From NCBI GenBank assembly GCA_947000775.1, contig CAMQGK010000130.1, positions 6,819,001 through 6,883,000 of the forward strand: DNA of 64,000 nucleotides. The letters are read 5' to 3'. Each line of letters starts with the position of its first letter. Position 1 is the stretch's first letter. This document shows, one piece after another, positions 1-10,489 of the stretch. The notes under the pieces were generated by a model. The model worked only from the letters and a program-made list of their open reading frames with translations, was not told where the DNA came from and did no database searches. The stretch comes from Pterois miles (taxonomy: Eukaryota > Chordata > Actinopteri > Perciformes > Scorpaenidae). The position numbers and the translations under genes are program-made.

Positions 1-3000
1 GCTGGTTGCAATCTGCAGCCAAAATCCTACTGTTACGCATCTTTTAATGAGATGAAATGAAAGTTATTGCCACCGAGAAGAATTGCAGATCAACAACTGA
101 GACTTAACTTGGGAACTACGGAGGCCTTCAGGTAACGTAAAAACGTGAAAACTCTCAGAGCCGGTGTTTGTTTGTCCGTTCAGGGCTACTGTAGAAACAT
201 GGCGGACTCCGTGAACACTCGCCGCCTTTGTAGATATGAAGGGCTCATTCTAAGCTAATAAAAACACAACAAGTCGGCGTTTCAGGTGATTACTATACAC
301 TATTACTATTATTACTATACTATACTCTACACTAATGAAAAATACATCCTCGGAGATGTTACACACAGTTTATATTATTATGGGAACTGCATCTGAAGCC
401 ACCTCCCATATTGACTTCAACATTTAGCTGCCATGGTTGCAGCTTAGCCCACACAATACCCAATTTTTTGTTCATTTCAGTTATTTTTTTTCCTGCAAAT
501 GCTGTTTACTGTAATGAGTTTGAGGACTTCTCCCTATGCAACATGAAATAATTTCATCAATTTTGCTTTTAAAGCTCATAACAGTGGTGTCTGCCAGACA
601 AGCTGACAAATACTGATAATTGGCAGTCAGGCTGGTATGTGGCTTGTATAAGCACTGACAAACCTGTTTTTTTAACATGATGTTATTTACCAACCCTCTT
701 GTATATGCACAGGATGACATATATAAACTATACATACAGGCATTGCATGTACTGCATAGCATGTAAAGAGGGAGATAGAAGATTTAGCATCGCAACAGAT
801 AAGTCAGGCTTAATGATAACAATTAGCACAGTAGTCTTTGATGAATCACCTTGCTGGAGGAAACTAATTTGTGGTTGGTGTAACAATAACATGTAGTCTG
901 CCCCATTACTAATTTTACATGTGGATAAATTGAATCATTCTTGTTACCAATTAATTATGCTCGCATTTTCTTATGTTTCTCTTGATCACAACAAACAAGT
1001 TTGATTTTAAAATATATATTTAATTGTTACCGATACTACACAGAACAGCAAGTAAATAATATTGTCGTGTGATTTGAACTTCCCGCGGCACTGAGTAAAT
1101 AAAAAACTAGTCCTCGGTACAGATGAGCTCTGTGAGACGTGTGATCTGCCAAGCTAAACAATGATATTATAATTTGTCCTTGGGAAGTGTGCTGTAGCAC
1201 TAAAAAAAATCACTTTTTGAGCTGGAGGAAGCAACTTGTAAAATCTTAATTAAAAGATTGTATCAGACATGGCGTTGCTTACGGAAAATAGGGAAATAAT
1301 GGACTTAAAAGGCAAGTTTTTACAGACGGAGCTGAGAAATAATTCACACTGCCGGGGTAGCTGGAATGAGAGAGAACTTATTTGCCGCAGGGGGAGAATT
1401 GGCATTTTTAATATCCACAGCAATGAAATCTCAATATAGCAACTGCAAGGCTGCGGAGTGTCATTTGGCATAAGATCCTTCATTTTCTATATTTTCCTCT
1501 GCTGTTTGTCTCTTTTTAGTCCTCATTATGGTAAAAACAAAGTGTAATTAACGCAATCATGATTAATTACTGCACACAGCGTTGGTTTACACATCTGCCT
1601 AATTGCAACTTTCTTTCACTTTATTTCAAACGTTCAAGTAAGCAGAATTTGTCACATTAGCGCCGTTTCTTCTCTGGCGTGTCTATTTTTTTTGGCCATT
1701 TCTTCAACTTTCTTCTTCTTCTTTTTAATATTTTAAACAAATTCCAGCTAAACAGCCCTTTGCTCAAACACTCCCACACATGTTGCTCCCACCGTCCCCC
1801 TCAACAGCAGCCAAGTCCACATATAGAATTGGAGACGGGCATTTTGGAGGATAACATGGGCAAAGCGGGAAGTGTAGCACTGCCAAAGGCAACCTGCCAA
1901 GCTGATTCCCACAGCGATATATACATAGTAATACTCCTATTGATTGCTGTGAATAAATTTATTGAGGGGAACCGGAAAGCAGGCTGGGGGGAAAAAATGG
2001 GGGAATTTATGACAGCCAGCACACAAGATTAATTCACTTTTTAATTACAGGGAAGTACATAGGTATTGCCTGTCGAGTAGTTAAATTTAAAGCTAAGACA
2101 AATGGCAAGCAATGTTTGCTGAGAACGCAGTATATGGAAGAAAGTGTATGAATCAATAGTACATTTTTCCTCGACTCTGCCTCATAGAGAAGGAAATGTT
2201 GTCAAGCATATTCACGCTCATTGGAGACTGGAGAGAGATCTGCTTTCTGCATGTGGATTACTTTACCATGTATGAATTCGTCCTATAAACTTCCAAGCTG
2301 ACTATTCAACACACCGACCCCTTCGTGAATTTTCTGTTACAACATTTCCATTGTCTTTCTCTGAATTTCACTTGGTTTTCTGTTGTTTTCATGCTGCAAG
2401 AATACGATTCCCCCTGCAGAGGAGAAAGCTTCCCAGAATCTTAATGCGTTGATTAGGCAGTTCAAAAGCAGAAACCTGCACATTAACACAGTTTAGTGCT
2501 TCTGAGACGGGACGACCATCTCCTGAGTCTATTTTCACACCAGCGGCATTGTAAAGACGAGCTATTAGGGTGTTTAAACGGAAAGATACGGGGGATTCAG
2601 GAAAAGGAGTAGTTTCAGCATTTTTGTAGAGTAGGGAGACCAGGCGACCACTGTGGTTTTAATGATTCGTCACTTAAAGGCGAAGATGTTTTTCACAGCG
2701 TGTGTGAGACACTTAATCAACAGGAGCATACTGTATCTATTTCATGTGTTGGATTTCATCTAAAGAACATGAATCACTCTGAAAGTGCTGCCTGTAGAGT
2801 CCAACATCACACCTGCTGCCCTGAAGGCCAGCTGGCATTTCAGCCTCAGTCAAAAGTCACACGTTTTCATGTCTGACGCTGTAACGGACAGCACTCCGCA
2901 AGGTGTCCTGTAATCATATGTGATTTATGACCTCGACAAGGACCTGTGTTAAACTAGCAGCTCTTTTTCAAGCTGCTGACACTCGGACACCTGGTGACAA

Positions 3001-3562
3001 GAGGCATGTGTGGAGGAAGCACATGCATCCTCTGTGCAGCCTCATGCAAACAAGCAAAGAGCTTTGACCTCTGCGGGATCAAGATTATTATTCTGCTTGG
3101 GAAATCACATTCAAAATAATTTGACAACAAAGGGCTATGATTGTGTTTACAAATACAAAACATTTAATCTGACAAAAATAGAGTTTTTAGATAGCTTCAT
3201 AAAAAAAACAGGCACAAATTTGTTTTAACGCCACTAATTTCTTTATTGCATGAACACAACTTGCAATTTCTTGGTTGTAGTGGACTCACTTTTAAAGCGA
3301 GAGTTAAGATACTGGCGTTATATGAAACTAGAAAAATCTTGATATTCCCAGCGGCTTTATCTTTTTCCTCTCTCACTATGTTTTTATATTTAACGCATTT
3401 TGTAACCCACTTGCTAGCTTACTAAATTGTTAGTTTCTATGGCCTCTAGATGCAGACAGTGACATTAATATTGCCACTTGAACGCCACTCATTGTGTCCA
3501 CAACTTCCCATGTAAACACAAGCTCACAAGTTTCATTTGAAGGAGCCAGCTATGCAGCGACA
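1..3562. other. Intronic sequence without recognised gene or repeat
   Basis: AT-rich sequence with no credible exon. A short imperfect (TAC/TAT) tract lies near 285-335. The stretch at about 1190-1600 is free of visible repeats and has several TAATTA-type homeodomain-like cores (for example near 1549 and 1563), so it could be a conserved non-coding element. That is a guess only a cross-species alignment can test. Confidence 0.5.
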
Positions 3563-3690
3563 ACATATAGCTTCATAACAACACACAGCAACACATACCT
3601 TCAAAACAAAACAGAACATATAACTTCATAACAACACATAGCAGTACATAGTTTCAAAACATAACAGCACAGCTTCATAATAACATTGCC
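3563..3690. repeat. Imperfect tandem repeat, 53-bp unit, about 2.3 copies
   Basis: The block starting ACATATAGCTTCATAACAAC recurs 53 bases later as ACATATAACTTCATAACAAC, and a third partial copy (AGCTTCATAATAAC) begins at 3671 with 49-base spacing. The unit is A/C-rich, contains no T runs and has no open frame. A local duplication is the simplest explanation. Confidence 0.75.
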
Positions 3691-4026
3691 TGAGTAAGAG
3701 GGCTAGTGGGTATGACAGGATGTCAATCAGCAATGTGTTAAGCCAGCTCGCTTTCCTCCTTCAGCCTCCATCACTAAGCATTTTCACACCCAAGCAATGA
3801 CCCAAACTGACTCCCAACACACTTTCCTGTTGTTTAAGAAATGCCAAACAGCATCTTAACATTTCTCATCTACATTTTTTTTATTTCCGTCTCTTCCCAG
3901 CTGCACTCTCCCACTCTATCCACCACCAAACCCTTTTCATACAGCACCCCGAGCTCTCTCGCAGCTCCTCTTCTTTTCCACCGCCATCTCCTTCCTCTCT
4001 GACTCATCCTCAACTCCTCCCCTCAG

Positions 4027-4141
4027 GGATATTTTAGGCCAGGCGGCTTGAAACATATCACCATCCCTCCCACCTCCCATCCTCCTTATCGTCAAGTGAA
4101 TAACACGTTTCTGATGCGGGTGGCCACCGCTGAGGAAACAG
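4027..4141 (+). other. Cryptic or alternative exon candidate (weak)
   Basis: A pyrimidine-rich region with CTCAG at 4022-4026 is followed by 115 bases that stay open in one frame up to a consensus donor, ACAG/GTGAGT, at 4138-4147. The open frame begins GYFRPGGLKHITIPP and ends FLMRVATAEETG. I do not recognise this peptide and it is not part of the known IL1RAPL chain. The length is not a multiple of three, so including it would shift the il1rapl2 frame. An alternative acceptor (CTTCCCAG) lies at 3893-3900. It could be a non-coding or cassette exon, an exon of a nested gene, or chance. Only the splice-site pattern and open frame support it. Confidence 0.15.
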
Positions 4142-5394
4142 GTGAGTAATGAGCGCGGGCCTCTCTAATTAACAAGTGACTCTTTCTTAGCCGTGCATGA
4201 TTAGCCGCACATGATCCATGTGTGGACACGTTTTCTTCAGCAGTGCAAATGTTTACGTTGGCACAAGGTTCAAAAAGTATGCATCAAACTCAAACAGACA
4301 TCTCATTAGAGCAAAAATCTTCGTATACCATATATGTGAGCATTTTCAGTAATTATGCGGAGTGCCCTTCTTTTTCAGAGATGTTCGAGTGAAGTCGCTC
4401 CAGCTATCCCCAATGCCTGCAGTTATATGATTTATGTGATTTCCCCTGAATGTATCGTCCCATCCTTTGAGCCCTCTTATATTCAATTGTTTTGATGGAT
4501 TTTCTAAAACAACACCTTTTTCAATAAGGAAATATACCCTTATTATGTTCTGTTCAGGGTTTCTATATTGGTATTTTTCAACAAGCATCCTTGGAGAGTA
4601 TTGCATTGTCATTTCTTTAGGGTTCATTTTCTTTCCAATAGTATATTTCCCCGTGCTTTCAAAGATCACCATTTCAGCTCGGGGAGCTCATTTTTAACAA
4701 GCAGCATCCTCATTCAGATAAAAGATTTGTCTTTTGCACCTCGAAATATCCGTCATAACAAGTGGCTGCGACTCCACAACGACACAAAGGCTCAGTTACA
4801 GTTGGACTACATAGTAGAATGGGCGAGACAGGTTTTTGATCTCCATAGTATGACTGTTGGTGCAGGATGTGGTGTTTGCAGCATCTCTGGGACGGCTGCT
4901 GTCCTTGCGGTGTTTTCAGTCGCTGCGGTATATAAAAGCGGTTAGCAGCAGGTGAAATCATGGAGCGAGGTCAGAGGTTCCTGGCCAGATGTGAAGATAT
5001 TAGAAAGTGCAAATGAAAGCACAGTACAGCACTGGTGTGCAAACAGATTTCTCAACACTGAGGTGGATAGGATCAGGTTTCTTGCCTGTAGCTAAGAACA
5101 AGAAAATGAGGCACAGTTCTGTGTTTCCATTAACATATTTGTATGCCCATTTTGAAATACGCATAGAAAAGCTGTGGAAACGACAAAATTAGTAAACTTT
5201 CGACTGTGGAAAAAAATGTTCGCTTGAGGTGTTTTTTTTGTTTTGTAGAAAAGGAGTTGATGTGCTAAATGAGTTATGGAAGGCTTTGCAAATAAGTCCT
5301 GACATGGGGAACATTTAACTAAATGGCCATAACGTGAATGATTGTCTTTGCCTCTGGACCGCATGAAACATGATCAGTTCTAGCTGACAAAGAA
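4142..5394. other. Intronic sequence, nothing firm
   Basis: No recognised gene. Open frames of about 80-125 codons on both strands overlap one another and resemble no family I know. A TATA-like string (TATATAAAAG, 4929-4938) is present but no associated transcript start or first exon can be argued. Confidence 0.5.
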
Positions 5395-5472
5395 GAACAA
5401 TTCAAACTTGCCCAACTTGCAGTTCGACATGTCCGGAAAACCTCCAAAGGGAGGCGTCCAGGAGGATGGATG
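5395..5472 (-). mobile_element. Fragment of non-LTR retrotransposon (reverse transcriptase ORF C-terminal part)
   Basis: On the minus strand this piece translates to a peptide with PPGRLPLEVFRTC. From memory, it matches the motif PPGRLPGEVFRAC near the C-terminus of an abundant teleost LINE, whose downstream motif (VAE..LRRVAG) is also seen at 62.2 kb. Only about 80 bases are alignable; beyond them the frame decays. It is a dead 5'- and 3'-truncated fragment of the same LINE family as the one at 62185-62550. Confidence 0.65.
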
Positions 5473-7975
5473 GATACTGTATGTGGATAGCAGGCAGTTG
5501 GGAAATGCAAGCATCCATGGAAGCATCCTGCCCCGTTTAAACCCTCGTGACGGGAATGCAGTAGTGTTGTGAGACTTTTCTGGGCCCAGGTTAGTCACCT
5601 CAATGCCAGCTGAGCACTATTTGAGAGCTACAATTGACTCATAGTGCTGCTGACCGTGTTCATAGTGAATGGATACTTCCAGCAGTATAACCTGCCATGT
5701 TACAAAGCACTCATCAGCTCAGAATGGCTCCAGGAACACGACAGTGGATTCCATTTACTCCAATAACCCGACTGGTCTACAGATCTAAAGCCAGCAGAGC
5801 TTTGGCAGGAGGTGGGCCACGAGGTTTTGAGGATGAGGTGGAATGGCAGGCAGCTAAATCCAGTAACTTTATTTTCCAAAGCATTTTATGACATATCTGT
5901 TGAAGTCCGTGCCTTTCAGGTTTGGTTGGTCTGTTCCTCTAATGATAGTAACAAAAGCTTACAAACAAGTGACCAATATGCAACTAGATGGGTCTCTTTT
6001 GACTGGCTTTGACTTTAATTATTTCTAATCTCATGAAATGGTTAAATGTTATTACAGAGAGTATTACAGAGAAAAAAATGGTAATAGTGATAATAATAAA
6101 ATAATATAAATAAATTCATAAAATTATACAGTATATCAAAAATGTAATAAATTGAATTTATGGATATAAATGCATAAATAAATATTAGTGATAATAATCA
6201 ATAAATGAATTAAATAAATTCACACCAGATCCGCACCTACTCATATTCCAGTGGTCCAGCCACCCACACATGCTAGAGACATACTGTGTGTTTACGGCAC
6301 ATTTACAAAAGAGTAAATAAAACAATGGAAAAATAATTAAACTATATGAGTATAATAATTAAATTAATTAAAACAATTAATCCACTCTCATGTGAGATGC
6401 TGCGTTTGACCGGTGTCCCACCTGCAATGCTGCTATCATAGCAGCTGGAGGGGAAAAAACTGAATTATTTCCTCAATTGAAACCTCAAATTGCTAAATAA
6501 CAGAGCTTCTGGCCTCTAATACAGTATGTCCTTTATAGCTCCGTGTCCCTCTTTTCGTAGTTAAATTCCACCTCTTTTATCAGAGAGATCATGTGAGACT
6601 CATCCTGTCTCAGGCAGATGTTTCGGGCCAATAGCTGCAAGGACCTCCCGCTAAAATAACAGAACTATAACAGCAGCAGCATGGTCGTTTTCATGAGCTG
6701 ATCTGTGCATCTGACTGGTCTGCACATTTTGTGCACTCACTGCTGTTGGCTGAAGGAAAATTGTACCGGTTCTACCGTGACATAATGAAAGCTATTTTCC
6801 TTCAGCTGAGGTCACATTAAGAATTTACAATGGCTTTTTTCCAGTCTATTGACCTGTGTATTTAGCCATGAAAGAGAGCAGTGCACAATAAAAACTTGTA
6901 AGTACTTGATGCCACTCAAAAATACGATATACTTCCACAAACAGCACGGTGAGTACAGAACACTTGAGCATTCAAGTATTGTTCGCTTATAATGTTTTTA
7001 CAGTCATTTAACCTCCTTTTGATGATCAAGATGGGTTATATTATTTACCAGCAGAAATGATATGTGACAAAGTGACTTATTGAGTTCAGTGTTCTGGTCT
7101 GTGGTCCATTTATCCCCTCTGCCCCGAGGACGCCGGTTACTTTTTCAAACCTTGAACAGTTCCTGACAGCCGCTGACAAATTTCTTCTCCTTCCCAGTTC
7201 TTCAGAGCGCCCTTCGGCTAAAAGTCCAGTTTCAAGACGTTCTTGCCAACTTATTTAACACATTCAAGTACTTCATTGTCTTTCATATGAAATGACATAT
7301 CCTCTAATATATCAGGTCTCAGCTGCAGTGGTTTGCACACTTACAGTGAAATTTCATTTATGAAAAACGACATATTTAATGGCCCCACTTTGTTTGAAGT
7401 CAAGCCAGCTGTTGCCTTCTTTAAACACAGTGATGAGTTTGACAATGTAGTTAAATCATTTAAGCTCGTTAATATATGCATTTGTAAAATGCTCCACGCT
7501 TTGTTTTGATAGTCAAATTCAAATTAATTCTTCAAAATAAAAGTTTTGACAATGTCCCATATACTCAGCGGCACGTCTTTCTCGATCTTGTTGTGATTTT
7601 GGACAAAAACAAAACAGTATTTAAGCAGTTGTTGTCTGAATTTAGCCTCCTATAGTCCTCAGGGAGCTTTTGTCCTGGTAGAAATGGCATCAATACTGCT
7701 GTTGTATTTGTTGCTGTACTTTGTGTTCAGTGCTAGTTAGTGCAGGCTGTTCTCATCCACTGTTTGTACTTACATCTACGAAAGGTACTGCAGTGTACTT
7801 TGTATACATGCACCAAAACCAGTTTGTTTGTAATCCACATAATCGTGGACAAGAAAAAAGTAGTGTAGGGAGGAGGACGGCGCTTTAAGAGAACATTGAT
7901 TTATTTGTCCTCTAACTTCTCTACTGAAGTTTCAACAGTTCTGGAGTTATTTTCACCCAAACAACAATCTTTTAC
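5473..7975. other. Intronic sequence with AT-rich block
   Basis: No gene recognised. The part at about 6045-6385 is extremely AT-rich, built from AATAAAT/ATAAATAA-like words, and is probably low-complexity DNA. A 13-bp inverted repeat (GCTGAAGGAAAAT at about 6749 and its complement at about 6793) encloses a loop of some 30 bases. The remainder looks unique. Confidence 0.55.
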
Positions 7976-8180
7976 TAAACCTAAGTAGTTTTGTTACCTT
8001 AATCTTGCTCAGTAGTTTTGTTGCCTACACTTAACGAAGTAATTTTGTTACCAAAACCTAACTGAGTAGTTTTGTTATCTAGCTCTTCCTAAGTAGCCTT
8101 GTTTCTTAAACCTACTGTTAGTAAATTGTTTTGTTACCTAAATCTTACTAAGTAGTTTTGTTCCCTAAACCTAACCAAGC
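7976..8180. repeat. 27-bp minisatellite, about 7 copies
   Basis: The core AGTAGTTTTGTTACC, followed by a variant of TAAACCTAACTA, recurs with starts at 7984, 8011, 8038, 8065, 8092, 8120 and 8151, giving spacings of 27, 27, 27, 27, 28 and 31. Divergence between units is moderate, so the array is old. It sits at the left edge of sequence that is dispersed elsewhere in the window (see 31721-31920 and 62105-62663), so the array probably arose inside an interspersed element. Confidence 0.85.
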
Positions 8181-8265
8181 TGTGTCCCATGAAGACCAAA
8201 GTTTATTTTGAAAAGTGGAAATTCACATATGTACCACGTGCTGCTGTACATTTGTAGTAAAACAC
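8181..8265 (+). repeat. Dispersed repeat flank, family shared with 31.8 kb and 62.6 kb
   Basis: The stretch after the minisatellite (CTAAACCTAACCAAGCTGTG, then ATGAAGACCAAAGTTTATTTTGAAAAG in degenerate form) matches about 31845-31905, where the order is the same: CCGAACCAAGTTG, then GTGAAGACTGAAGTTTCTTTTGAAAAG. The class is unknown; no terminal repeats or coding sequence were recognised. Confidence 0.6.
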
Positions 8266-10036
8266 TCGAAAAATGAGTAATAACTCTGCATAAGATATCA
8301 CATAAGATATAACATATCAAACCGCTGTATGAGGATGCGTTGAGTAGTGCCGTTACTGGATTTAACAATGCTAGCATAAATTGCTAACTTAATTTTAGCA
8401 CGTTAGTATTGTTTTAGCCTGTCACTGATTATGATTGACATTCAAGAAGGAAGATCGTCACATCAGTCCAGTGGTGATTTCAGATCTGGAGAAAGTGAAT
8501 CAGAAACATAACAGAGTCGGATTTGTGACTTATAAGATGTGGGAAACAAAACCCAAGATCATTTTTTTTTGTATGACTAGCAGGATTTGCCTCTCGAGTT
8601 GCTCTAAAAGTGCTTTCATTTATTTTCTGGGGAACTCATAGTGCATCTTTCCTTTAACGATCTTAAGCTCACAAACACACACAGACCCACACTAGTCCTC
8701 TTAATCTATGTCTGCTGAAGTGGTCTTTAATGAGGTGTGAACAGAAGACCACAACCTTCTCCCTCCTCCTCTCCCTCCTTTTTCATCTTCCCTCTCTCTC
8801 TCCTGAAAGCGACAGAAACCGACGGACAGAGTGACAAAGACACACAGCGAGCGACCGACAGATAGGGGAGGGAGAGAAGGTGACGGGAGAGTTAATGGGA
8901 GAGAACAAGGTCTTTTTTTTCTGTTTCATTACTCCATCCCCCCATCCATCATCATGTGATCACAGCGAGAGCAGATCACAGGCCCTGTGAGGGACACTTT
9001 AAAGATTTTCTCCCCAGCTGATACCAATGTCAGGCTTTTTTTTTCCCGGTGTTTATGTGCGCAGGAATGTGTGTGTAATGCGCTCTTGCCGTTGTTGTGT
9101 AGGGAAGCAGGTCAGGCTGGATGTGTTTCTCACCCCTCAGCGAAAAGCCTGCCCACTCCCTTTTATAATAACCCACCACAGAATTATGGTTTTGTAGTTG
9201 AAGACCAGCCAGCTTCACTAATGCATCTCAAATTTGTGTGCGTCTGTGAGTGTTTGCGTGCCTTCCAGCATGGTGGGATCCCACTGACAAACAGCATATC
9301 AGCAGCATGCCCTTGATTTGGATGAGTTAAGCCGCCTTCTCCTACTTTTTTTTTTTACCTTTAGCTTTAAAATTAGCTCGCACCACATCTTTGACTACCT
9401 TCCAGGATTGGGATTTCACCTTCAGCTGGCTCAGTGTGCAACCGTGATTTCAAAACGAGACTTCATATTTGGATGAGAGAGAGCCTCTATATTCCTGATA
9501 GCTGTCCGAGCGTGGCTTTAAAAAGTCGAAATAAATCCATCTTGCTAGTTTAAATTGCAAAGTGAGGTTCATGGCAGTGAGCAGGATGTCATGCCCTTTT
9601 AATTGAGAGTCAATAGATTAATCCTGTTTGCTCAGTTGGCACTCTGGAGTTGGAGTTGTCACAGACAAAGGACATAGGAGACCAAGGTCTCAGTTTTAAG
9701 GCAGTAAAATGGAAGAAACAGCAGATAACACAGCAGTAATAAGTGTTCCATCTGATCTTAATGGAAATTCCCATTTGCGCTGGTCCACACCAACGCACTG
9801 ATGACTATCATGGCTGGAGAGTCTTCAGATAGGATGCACAGTACCTATAATACTGTAATGGGAATGTATGAGAAAGTACTGTATCATAAAGTCACCACTG
9901 AGTGCATAATACTTCATGATGTGATTTGTTAACTTTTAAAGATAAAATTGTCCTGGTAGCCAACTGGTCAGGGCACGTAACCATATTTCTTTGGTTTTGT
10001 GTAGAAGGTAACCCACAAACTGCAGAACCATCACAC
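8266..10036. other. Intronic sequence with pyrimidine and purine tracts
   Basis: No gene recognised. A CT-rich strand segment (about 8757-8803) is followed by a GA-rich one (about 8845-8895), an arrangement able to fold on itself or form H-DNA. Open frames near 8987-9316 are unsupported by splice or family signals. Confidence 0.55.
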
Positions 10037-10489
10037 GATGGTTGAGGTTAGGCGTTGACCTTGAACGGCTGAAGGTAGGAAGTCACCTTAAATGGTTGAG
10101 GTTAGGCATTGACCTTGAATAATTAAGGTCAGTCATCAACCTTGAATGGTTAAGGATAGGCTTTGACCTGGAGTGTTTGAGGTTAGGCATTGACCTTGAA
10201 TGGTAAGGTTAGGCATTGACCTTGAATGGTAAGGTTAGGCATTGACCTTGAATGGTAAGGTTAGGCGTTGACCTTGAATGGTAAGGTTAGGCATTGACCT
10301 CGAATGGTAAGGTTAGGCGTTGACCTTGAATGGTAAGGTTAGGGGTTGACCTTGAAAGGGAAGGAAAGGGAATGACCTTGAAAGGGAAGGGTAGGGGGTG
10401 ACCTTGAAAGGGAAGGGGAGGGGATGACCCCGGAGGGGGGGGGGGGGGGGGGCCCCGAAGGGGAGGGAGGGGGGGGTTGAAGGGGGTTA
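10037..10489. repeat. 26/27-bp minisatellite grading into poly-G
   Basis: The unit is close to AAGGTTAGGCATTGACC followed by TTGAATGGT. The GACC landmark falls at 10060, 10087, 10114, 10141, 10168 and 10195 (27-bp spacing), then at 10221, 10247, 10273, 10299, 10325, 10351, 10377, 10403 and 10429 (26-bp spacing). From about 10340 the units keep exact 26-bp spacing while T and C are progressively replaced by G, ending in a run of 18 G (10435-10452) and more G-rich sequence to about 10487. The left part is a genuine tandem array. The right part may be a sequencing or assembly artefact, or a real G-rich variant end able to form G-quadruplexes. Confidence 0.9.

Noticed and set aside
4929..4938. 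TATATAAAAG as a promoter
   Set aside because: Single AT-rich word without initiator, first exon or transcript support.
7976..10489. Tandem arrays considered as CRISPR-like
   Set aside because: The units are contiguous with no unique spacers, and the genome is vertebrate.
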